A stretch of 64,000 bases of DNA from Eurosta solidaginis (Eukaryota > Arthropoda > Insecta > Diptera > Tephritidae): positions 244,117,148-244,181,147 of the forward strand of contig NC_090322.1 in NCBI RefSeq assembly GCF_040869045.1, read 5' to 3'. A program made the translations under genes and the position numbers. The notes below the pieces were generated by a model. That model was not told the origin of the DNA and made no database searches. It worked only from the letters and a program-made list of their open reading frames with translations. Shown piece after piece: positions 10,831-19,517 of the stretch (position 1 is the stretch's first letter; every line of letters starts with the position of its first letter).

Positions 10831-12865
10831 TATATACAATTTTTATTGTTCATACTTAACGATATTTACCTTAGTAAGAAAAAGAGTTATTTAAAAACGT
10901 TAACATTTTTATTAATATTAATATATGGCTAAATTTAACAATTTCAATACTGAACAAAACTTAAAAAACTATTACATAGTTCAAAACTAACTAAAATTTT
11001 AATTTATATTTATTTATTTATTCTAATTTTAATATAACAATAGGCACATTAGATGGGTAATATAATGAATAAGTATGCTCAAAATAGGGAAATTTTATAT
11101 TGCTCTGGCAGGAAGGTGATGATTTAATCAATCTGAAATAGAAGGAAAGGAAAGGAAAAGACAGCGAAGGACAGAAAAGGAACGGATATTTGGACTTAAT
11201 GCAAATGCAATAATTAAAATCACAAATTTTAACATATTAATTAAGAAATTTTCTTGCCTTCTGTAAACAAAATTATGATAATTAAATAAGTTCATCTAAA
11301 GTGAAAGAACGCCAAACCCCCCTTTTGATGCTAACAGTTTAAAGTTGTGAAAAATAGCAACAAAAATACAGTAATTTTTCGAATATCCAGAAAACATACA
11401 AAACCAAAAACAAAGACTACATTCGTACGGCGTTATTCTCTTGGAAATGATTTCGCTTCACTCATTCTCAATAAGTACACAAAAAGCAAGTACACACACA
11501 TACAGCGTGTCTATAGTATGAATAAGTGCATGTGTAGTGGTGTGACTTTTATGTTAAATTTTTTATATTAAAATGATTTTTCAAATTTTTTTATTTAAGG
11601 ATAACACTTCACCTCAAAATTTCCTATCAATACATATATAATTTGTATATCTTATAATTATAGTTTAGCAGAAAACGGTTCCACATTTTTTCATCTTGTC
11701 TATTTATATATAAGATGTATATTTTTTATATATATTTTTTATGTATATTTTTTATGTTATATATATATGTATATTTAATTAGCGAGACATGCTTATATTA
11801 TATTGCTTTACAAAAATTTTTTCTTATTGATATTACACTGAAAGAAATGGTGCTAGTAAAATCAACAAATCGGTTCTGTTGTTCTTGACTTAACGGAGAT
11901 TCGGTGAAATTGATCGAATTATGGTTAATTCGACCGAGTTTAGTCATTTCAACATAAGAGAAATTGTCGCTCTCAAGTTAACAAAATTTTGTAAAATTGA
12001 CAGACTCCTAATCAATCTAACTGATTTTTTTGTTAACACAACTGATCTTACATGTCATTTCAACGGCGATCAACTGTCAATACATGAGCAAATTTCAAAG
12101 AGAATTGTACGCTCACTGCGTTCTCTACTTTGTACTTATGACGATGAGCCACTTATTAAAAAAAAAAACACCAAAATAAGAAAACCATCAAATCGAAAAA
12201 ACACACAAAATGGGAAAACAACAAAAAACTAGTTTTTCAGTTATGAATACAAAACGAAAAAACCCTTTTTTGAATTTACTGTGCAAAAAATTATGCGATA
12301 CCGGGACATCTATTTATCGGGTACAATTTTACAACTTCTGGTCCAAGCGAAATGCAAAATTGCGCCCTCTTGTTGCAAAAGTTTTGCTTGAACGAACAGG
12401 ATTTTTCCAAAGTTAGTAACATTTTGTTCAAGTTTTTATGAGTTTTCACTCACGCGAACGAATTTAATAAGATAATAAAAAACATCCTTTTTTAATGTTG
12501 ATGTTTTCGACAAAATAAAAGTTTGAGTTGTTTTAGAATCGTTTCAACTTAAAGTGTTACGAAAATTAAACTTGCCGAATTACATGTAAAGTTACTCCAG
12601 TGGTGAATTACCTTCCTGCGATTTGATTCTTTACTTTTCTATAACTTACAAGTTCTCTATTTAAAATGTTACATCAAACATTTATTCTACAAGTTTTGTT
12701 CGAAACAATTAAGTGTGGCAACTACATGCGAGAGAAGAAATTGAGAATGAGCTGTGGTGCAACTGAAAGAATTGAGAATCAGTTTTGTGACTACTATTTT
12801 CATTTCTATATTCATATGTATGTGTATGTAGCAAGCGTGCGTATTTATGTATTCACATATTTACG
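10831..12865. other. No recognisable gene; possible decayed repeat at 11836-12640
   Basis: The segment is AT-rich. From about 11836 (CACTGAAAGAAATGGTGCTAG) a stretch rich in TTGA/TCAA-type motifs resembles the edge of a decayed element, but I could not find a matching opposite end. The open frames at 11921-12232 and 12210-12416 are Lys/Asn-rich and without domain signal. Confidence 0.35.
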
Positions 12866-12877
12866 TATTTATATGGC

Positions 12878-13228
12878 GGCCGCTGTGGTGTGATGGTAGC
12901 GTGCTCCGCCTACCACACCGAATACCCTGGGTTCACACCCCGGGCAAAGCAACATCACAATTTTAGAAACAAGCTTTTCCAATTAGAAGAAAATTTTCTA
13001 AGCGGAGTCGCCCCTCGGCAGTGTTCGGCAAGCACTCCGAGTGAATTTCTGCCATGAAATGCTCTCAGTGAAAACTCATATGCCTTGCAGATATCGTTCG
13101 GAGTCGGCATAAAACAAGTAGGTCCCGTCCCGCCAATTTGTAAGAAAAATTAAAAAGGAGCACGACGCAAATTGGAAGAGACGTTCGGCCTAAAATCGCT
13201 TCGGAGGTTATTCCGCCTTACATTTATT
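12878..13228 (+). mobile_element. tRNA-derived SINE with intact target duplication
   Basis: The 5' head is tRNA-like: GTGGTGTGATGGTAGCGTGC as the A-box region and GGTTCACACCC (12930-12940) as the B box, giving an internal Pol III promoter. The tRNA-unrelated body follows (CGGAGTCGGCATAAAACAAG, GGAGCACGACGCAAATTGG). The insertion is bracketed by a perfect 12-bp repeat, TATTTATATGGC, at 12866-12877 and 13229-13240. This is the best copy of a family also seen at 6648, 38607, 39124 and 57378. It lies upstream of the first Adar exon seen here. Confidence 0.9.
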
Positions 13229-13240
13229 TATTTATATGGC

Positions 13241-13818
13241 AACATAGGTACTTTCATACAAAGCTGTCGCAACAACTTTTTTTTGTTCATTTGACTACTA
13301 AAACGGTCAATTACGAATCAACGATTTGTGCGCAGTTGATTCAACATCTTGTTGCCATGGATAAAAATTGTCAGAAATTTCGGTTGAATTGACCCGTAAT
13401 CAGGAATATACTCAAGTATTGTTTCCTTTCTTTTTTTTTATATATTTTTGTTGCGTTCCATTTTGCTTTATTTACACCTACACATAAAACTTGCATTCGA
13501 AGAAATTCGAATAACAACAACAACTACGCATTCGGTGAATCTAATTAAGTGTATGTCTATATGTTAGATTATATGTTTGTATCGACTAGCAGCAAATGAA
13601 ATATCAGGAAATAACCTATATATATGTTTATTAATCTAAATGTCCCAATAGCTAGAGCTTGATTGCATCTATGTATAACTGTATGTCTATTTATGCCTGT
13701 GTGTGTGTATACCAATAACTATATGTACATATCTCAATCAAAATCAAACTTAATTTCTCTAATTTGGAAAAATAAAATTTCATTTCTCTTCTTTTCAATT
13801 CATTGCAAATGCCTGCAG
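13241..13818. other. Adar 5' flank or upstream intron
   Basis: The sequence immediately 5' of the first Adar exon seen. It ends in a pyrimidine stretch (TTTCTCTTCTTTTCAATTC) and the acceptor TGCCTGCAG at 13810-13818. No upstream coding exon could be recognised, so the true start codon may lie upstream or at 13853. Confidence 0.5.
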
Positions 13819-13912
13819 CCTCTGATACTACCAACAACTGATCAACCAAATATGAATGGCTATAGTCGCAAGTCACCATCGAAGCGTCGTTATGAAGGCT
13901 CTAAGTATTCAG
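13819..13912 (+). CDS. Adar: Adar, N-terminal coding exon (partial gene)
   Basis: The exon is bounded by an acceptor (CTGCAG ending at 13818) and a consensus donor GTAAGT at 13913. It encodes ...TTDQPNMNGYSRKSPSKRRY followed by EGSKYS. This resembles the N-terminus of Drosophila Adar, the enzyme that deaminates adenosine to inosine in double-stranded nuclear RNA, where I recall an MNGYNRK-type segment just before the first dsRNA-binding domain. The frame is open upstream of the Met at 13853. Translation may therefore start at that Met or in an upstream exon joined in phase 0. The downstream intron is phase 1 (a single G left over), which joins correctly to the exon at 14290. The intron between them (13913-14289) has normal GT/AG ends. 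Only this exon and the next are in the window. Confidence 0.88.
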
Positions 13913-14289
13913 GTAAGTGCACTTGCAATGCAATCGTTTCGTAACTGTATTGGTGCAGAAATTTACTCGTTTCCGGCATTATTTTAATTGGCTGAGTGGG
14001 GGGAGGGAGGGTTGTGATGGCATACTCCAACGTTGAGTGCTTTAGTTTGGACAATATGTGAAATTGCATAAAAACCAATATCAGAGCAGCTGTACTCTTT
14101 TTAACTGTTATTTTTTTTGCTTCTGTTTTTACTGCTTTCCATTTTAGTCGGAAACGATGATGCTCCAAGCTTTTCATTTTTGTTTCCTTTATTTGTGCTT
14201 TCAGTGCAATTAATTGGCCTTTATATGCAACTAAAAAATTTACTTTAAAATACAAATTTGTTTTTATTTTGTTTGTTCTATGTTCACAG

Positions 14290-14444
14290 TTGTGCCAAAA
14301 AAGAAGCCGCGCACTGGTAAAGAGCGCGTCCCACAACCGAAAAATACTGTTGCCATGCTGAATGAACTTCGTCATGGTTTGGTATATAAGCTGGAATCGC
14401 AAACTGGACCGGTACATGCACCGTTATTCACTATTTCCGTTGAG
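14290..14444 (+). CDS. Adar: Adar, exon encoding first half of dsRNA-binding domain 1
   Basis: The acceptor is TGTTCACAG (ends 14289) and the donor GAG|GTAAGT (14445). Joined to the previous exon in phase, it encodes a basic stretch ([17 protein letters not shown], possibly a nuclear localisation signal) and then [17 protein letters not shown] and [17 protein letters not shown]. These are helix 1 and strands 1-2 of a dsRBD and read almost like the Drosophila Adar dsRBD1. The exon ends in phase 0 after the Glu. In the fly protein the domain continues with a segment like VDGQKYLGQGRSKKVAR, for which I found no match in the rest of the window. The gene appears functional here: no stop, good splice sites, conserved residues. 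A long minus-strand open frame at 13890-14417 is the shadow of these exons. Confidence 0.93.
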
Positions 14445-14517
14445 GTAAGTTAGCTTTTATACGCATACCCAAATACTAAGGCAATTCATTGAAACTCGTA
14501 AATGCCTCGTGACCATA

Positions 14518-15475
14518 CACTCAGAGAAAAAATCGTTCTAAAACGAACGAAACAAGTTCAAAATTAATAACATTCGTTGACAAAAGTCTGTTAAGTACGT
14601 TTTTTCTTAACTCGTGACCGATGGGCTTGTTTTAAGAACAGTTTTTCCAAGCACACCGTTCGTGTTTTATGACCACTTTGGTATTGATTTGTGAACCTTC
14701 TGTGCTCATTTCAAGCACTACTTGGGCTTGATTTCAGATTTTTCATTCTCACGCTTCGAGAACGATTTGTGGTCGATTTAAGACTTTTCGGTCTCAATTT
14801 AAGAACGGTTTGGTCTTGACCATTGGTGGGAGGAACATAATTTTTTAATTATTACCCATTTATTTATTTATTTTTTATTAATAAATAATTTTTTGTTATT
14901 AATAAGAAATATTAATAACAAAAAACTATTATTAAATGCCAAAAAGGTTTGAAAAAACGCATAATGTGCATTTTTTCATAGATTTCACGATAGAAGAAAT
15001 CTTTCTTATTTGATGAAGGTAATCTGAATGTATATTTAAAACATTTCACAATAAGTTTGAGAATTACCTGAATGGAACTGAATGAAAAATAAGAGTTAAA
15101 AAAATAGAATATAAAAAAATTGTTTTAAAAAACTTCAGAGTTTGACGGCGATCGAACTCGCGCCATACGATCGCAACCGCAACACCATAGCCGCTGGGCC
15201 ACTACAACTGCTTGGTAGTTCGTGCCAAATGTTGTATTTAACATTTTAGTGCACACGAATTATACCGTTTCTTTTTTCTTGAACCTAATTTAAGAACATT
15301 GTTCATAATTTAAGACCAGCCGTTCTCTTTTCAAGAAAATGGTGTCAGTTCAAGAACAAAGTTGCTGTTTTAAGAACAGATCGTTCGTTTTTCAAGAGAC
15401 AAAAAAGTAAGAATATGAAAAGCTTGAATTGAGTCCGGTGGTGCTGGATTTTAGAACGGCGTTTTTCTCTGAGTG
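14518..15475. mobile_element. CACTCAG-ended non-autonomous DNA element, copy 1
   Basis: The termini are inverted repeats: CACTCAGAGAAAAAATCGTT at the left and AACGGCGTTTTTCTCTGAGTG-type at the right. They are flanked by TA on both sides (14516-14517, 15476-15477). The 958-bp interior has no transposase frame. It contains many degenerate TTTTAAGAAC/GTTCTTAAA-type units and a tRNA-like segment (15137-15208). It is homologous throughout to 20387-21384. CAC-starting ends with a 2-bp duplication would fit the CMC (CACTA/Mirage/Chapaev) group, but no transposase is present to confirm this. It lies just inside the big Adar intron. Confidence 0.8.
15137..15208 (-). ncRNA. tRNA-like sequence with Pol III A and B boxes
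   Basis: On the minus strand, TGGCCCAGCGG (15191-15201) matches the A-box consensus TGGCNNAGYGG. A B-box-like GTTCGATCG follows with its start 44 nt after the A-box start, the spacing of a real tRNA gene. I cannot fold a clean anticodon arm, so this is a tRNA-like or tRNA-derived promoter rather than a tRNA gene. The same segment is kept in the second copy of the element (about 21028-21098). Confidence 0.5.
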
Positions 15476-15620
15476 TAGAAGCCACGCAAAGAATAACAAC
15501 TTTCATACAAGTTTGCTTGGTTGACACTGTTTGCGGGCTTCATGAGGCATTTGTGTGTTTGAATGGGTTGCCTTACTGTGTTTGTTTTTATATGAAAACA
15601 AAAAAAAATATATGTATATT

Positions 15621-16211
15621 AGGGTGGGTCGATTTGTATGGACGTAAGTTAATCGATATCGTGCCATCGATTTTTGGATAGGATTTGGGCTCAGTGAAAA
15701 AAAGTTCCACTACGCATACGCAAAAAAATAATTTTCGAGCCTACGAAATTTTATTTTTTTTGACTCTTTCGACTTTGATTTTTAAGGTTTTTTCATGACC
15801 TACTAAAAAAATTTTCATATGTATACCCTGTCCGACCCAAAAATGTCCGCTAAAAACGTTGGCGATAACAGTTTTTGCAAAAAAACAAAAAAAAAAAAAG
15901 TATTTGCGAAATTAATTTTTTTTTTTAACTTTTTTGACTTTGATTTTTCAAAAAACTCTTATCGCCAACGTTTTTAGCGGACATTTTTGGGTCGGACAGG
16001 GTATACATGAAAATCTTATAATCAAACGAAAATTTTTTTAAGTAGGTCATGGAAAAAACCTTAAAAATCAAAGTCGAAAAAATTCAAAAAAATTAAATTT
16101 CGCAGGCTCGAAAATTATTTTTTTGGGTATGCGTGGTGTAACTTTTTTCCTGAGCCCAAAGCCTATCGAAAAATCGATGGCGCGGTATCGGTTAATAAAT
16201 CGACCCACCCT
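15621..16211. mobile_element. 590-bp palindromic fold-back element, GGGTGGGTCGATTT ends
   Basis: The whole segment is one large imperfect inverted repeat. The left arm opens AGGGTGGGTCGATTT and the right arm closes AATCGACCCACCCT. Inner landmarks recur in inverted order: TACCCTGTCCGACCC with AAATGTCCGCTAAAAACG versus CGTTTTTAGCGGACATTT with GGGTCGGACAGGGTA. There is a short central spacer near 15880-15900. It has no coding capacity. TA before GGG on the left suggests a TA target, with the right TA mutated to TT. The element at 54174-54801 has the same kind of ends. Confidence 0.85.
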
Positions 16212-17321
16212 TGTGTATATATATTTTTTTCATTGAACTATCTTTTGGCTATCCGAAAGCAATTTATTCGGCGCTCAAATTTTTTATCTTCAACTTTGAA
16301 ATGTTCCAATTTTAATGGAATTTGCATCATCGCCTTTTGTAGTGCCGCGGTCGCATGTAGTCGGATTTAAGTTTGTTAGGGCGTGAGGGCATGTTGTAAG
16401 CGCTGCCGGAAATTGTTGCTACCTATTCGTTTTTTTATTATATTAAAGATTGACAAGAGATTTGATAACGTGTGCTTGTGTGTGTGCCTGTTGGTGTTCT
16501 GAACGTTTTTCATATCTTGTGTTCGCTGCAAATCCTGCTTTCTATCAAAAAGTAATCGCTGCTTTTTAGTTTTGTTTTATTTATTTATTTTCATCAATAT
16601 TTTTTTCTTATTTCATCTGTTATCACCTTTTTTGTATTTTAAACGCAACACTTGCGTGTCCTAAATTTTCTACTTTTAAACACCATTATAAAGGTTTAAC
16701 GAGTTTCTTATGGATCGCATTTTTTCATTTAGTGAAAATTTTTTTCTTCCTATTTATTTAATCACTGTTAAAGAATGCGGCAAATTTTAATATAATGGGT
16801 TATTAAAATTTTTGTCCACTATCTGTTATAGAAAGTATACAACAGGTGTCGTTGGTGTCGGCAAGAGAGGAAGAGTAAGATGGGGATGGAAACGAGAAGA
16901 AAAAGTGAGTTGAATGGGCTAGTAAGAGGCAGATACAGAGACTGATATAGGATCAGGTGATTAGGGTGAACGACAGGGAAAGGAGAGCGATTGGCAATCA
17001 AAGTTAAACCGAGAAGGATAGGGAAAGTGAGAGGTAGATGGGGAGGCACAGGAGAGATATGGATATAATAGGTAGCAGTGTATGTAGATAAAAAGACGTA
17101 ATAGTTCGCAAGTCATTCACCTACCTATTTAACCATTGTTCGGTCAGCATTGGACTTCCAGTCCTATATTCGACCTCTGCGAAATTCAGCCTGCTCTCAG
17201 GTCATTTAGTTTGCCTCGCTATGTTCTTAAATTTTTGCGTCGGAGTTTTATCCCCACTCTCCTAATAGTTTTTTGGCATATATTTTTAAAATAAATTTCA
17301 TTTTATATTTATTTTAAACAA
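16212..17321. other. Intronic DNA with a polypurine stretch (16845-17070)
   Basis: No gene was seen. Between about 16845 and 17070 the plus strand is strongly purine-biased (AAGAGAGGAAGAGTAAGATGG and similar), like the tail of the adjacent Helitron and the tract at 57560-58580. The minus-strand open frame at 16819-17049 results from this bias. Confidence 0.5.
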
Positions 17322-18624
17322 TCTAATATATAAAATTCTTCTGTCACGGTTTTAGAGGCTTAACTCCTCCGAAACGGCCGAACCGATTCTCATTGTGAGC
17401 ATATTGGGTAGGCCTGAGAATCGGCCAACGTCTACCTTTTCTTTCGCTACGTACCTAGGGTCTTGAGATCAAAACGTGGACCCGGGTACCCCTAGAATGT
17501 GTTTATACAATATGGATATCAAATGAAAGCTGTTGATGAGTGCTATAGTACAGGATAATTTTCATACAACTGGGAGGCTAGGGTCTCGAGATGTAGCCCA
17601 AAACGTGGACCCGGGTACCCCTAGAATGTGTTTCTACAATATGGATATCAATTGAAAGCTGTTGATGAGTGCTATAGTACAGGAAAATTTTCATACAACT
17701 GGGAGGCTAGGATCTCGAGATATAGCCCAAAACGTGGACCCGGGTACCCCTAGAATGTGTTTCTACAATATGGATATAAAATGAAAGCTGTTGATGAGTG
17801 CTATAGTACAGGATAATTTTCATACAACTGGGAGGCTAGGGTCTCGAGATATAGCCCAAAACGTGGACCCAGATACACATAGAATGTGTTTTTACATTAC
17901 GGGTATCAAATTGAAGCTGTTGATGTATGCTTTAGTACAGAGTAAGTTTTACACCGCTGAGTGACTACGGTCTCAAGATATAGGCCAAAACATGGACCCG
18001 GATACCCCTAGAATGTGTGTGTATTATGGATATATTATGGATATCAAATGAAAGCTGTTGCTGAGAGCTTTAAAGTAACTTTCATTGTGATATTCGATTT
18101 AGTGGCATCAACCTGGCAAAACTGATAAATATGCATGCGAAGACAAAATAAAGACATGAACTAATAATACCCACATACCTATTTACACGTCCTATTCGAT
18201 TTGACTGAAATTTGGTATATAAATTTGCCTATATTAGTATTTACGATGTTTTTTTCCGGGAAGTATACCAGAGACGGACTGGGACTGGGTTAGGACTAGG
18301 ACTGGGACTGAGACTGAGACTCGGAGTGGGACTGGGACTGAGACTCGGAACGGGAATGGAACAAAATACATACCACCCTCTGGGACTGGCAATAAGAGAT
18401 GAAGAAGGAGAAAAACTTGAGAGAAAAGAAAAGAGAGAAGGAGGCTGATAAAGAGATAGAAGGAGACGAAGATGGTGATGAAGCGAAAAAGACGGAAGGA
18501 GGAGTGAATAAAAAGATAAGGAAAAAGTGCAGAGGGGTAGGGCAGAGTTAGACGGAAAAAACTTATTAAAGAGCATGCAGATAGGCCAAATTTAGGGCAG
18601 AACAACGTCTGCCGGGTCTGCTAG
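17322..18624 (+). mobile_element. Complete non-autonomous Helitron (TC...CTAG)
   Basis: The element begins TCTAATATATAAAATTCTTC right after an A. It ends CTAG followed by T (18621-18624), and a 6-bp hairpin GGCAGA-ACAACG-TCTGCC sits just upstream. These are the canonical Helitron ends, with A/T insertion and no target duplication. The interior holds four to five ~131-bp tandem units (17480-18065, TTTCATTTGATATCCATATT...), a GGGACT hexanucleotide array and a purine-rich stretch (18395-18540). No Rep/helicase gene is present. The overlapping open frames at 18212-18605 are by-products of the simple repeats. Confidence 0.85.
18264..18360. repeat. Degenerate GGGACT/GAGACT hexanucleotide array
   Basis: About fifteen imperfect GGGACT, GAGACT and GGAACG units run in a row inside the Helitron. 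Their translation as Gly-Leu or Pro-Ser repeats is not biologically meaningful. Confidence 0.85.
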
Positions 18625-18753
18625 TATATTTTTAAAATGAATAATAGTTAAAAAATATGTTTTGAATACTTTAAAAATCAGGAAATCCTTTCCGTATCCT
18701 GGAAAGTTTCCCAATTACATGGTTGACAATAACAACTAAATATGTATATGCAC

Positions 18754-19238
18754 TAGGATGGAGTGAATTTATTTTTTTTTCGAAATCGCTTTTGGTTGGC
18801 CTCCAGAAAGTTGCCTTTCTAGACCAGAAATAAGGTTGAACATTTTTATTTCACTCATCGTATTTTTAGAGGTGCCCCAACGCAACTAAACTTTGAAAAA
18901 GACGGTAGGCACAAATTTTTTTTGTTTTTGTTTTTTTTTGTCATTGATTTACTTTCGCTTGTTGTTAGCACAATTGATTTCAAAGCCTACTGATTTTCAT
19001 GGCCTAGTATGTGCCAGTAAAACTTTTACTTATACACTTGATTACAAACATACTATTATCAAAAAAAAACTGTAAAACACCATTTAAAATTTGTCGTTTT
19101 TAGTTATAATATGTAATTTTTCTAAAGTTATGTATATTAAAAAAGAAATAAAATAGATATGTAAATAATGAGCTTTGTAAAATCGCAATTATTTTGCTCA
19201 ACTTCTTGGGGCTGGGGGCACCTCAAAACGCCATCCTA
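18754..19238. mobile_element. MITE with TAGGATGG...CCATCCTA ends
   Basis: The 485-bp segment starts TAGGATGGAG and ends CGCCATCCTA. A second inverted match lies further inside (GAGGTGCCCC near 18870 versus GGGGGCACCTC near 19215). TA at both outer edges fits a TA-target element of the Tc1/mariner type. There is no coding capacity; open frames here are Phe/Lys-rich chance frames. Confidence 0.6.
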
Positions 19239-19517
19239 CGAAAATAATATTTGGTGGTTTTGGCTAACTCTTATAAAGACAACTTTCCATTGCTAGGCCA
19301 TTACAAAAAAAAAATCCAAAAAATCCACCCTAAATGCAAATTTAATTTGTTCGATATTTATTTGATAAACTTTGACATTACAGAGCAAATATGGTTTTGG
19401 CGAATACATAGCAAAGAATTTGTATTGAACAATTTAGATTGAACTTTTCATATAAAAAAAAAGATTTTGAATGAAGGCGGGACATATTGTTGCATTAGAC
19501 AATAAATTGTATTAATG

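Noticed and set aside
11836..12640. Possible MITE beginning CACTGAAAGAAA
   Set aside because: No matching inverted end or target duplication could be found.
12880..12950. Possible functional tRNA gene
   Set aside because: A and B boxes are present, but the sequence continues into a SINE body, is repeated in the window and is flanked by a 12-bp target duplication.
13890..14417. 175-codon minus-strand open frame
   Set aside because: It is antisense to the Adar exon and intron. The plus strand has conserved coding sequence with splice sites, so this is a shadow.
18212..18605. Three overlapping open frames in the Helitron
   Set aside because: They are translations of a GGGACT array and a purine tract, low-complexity on both strands.
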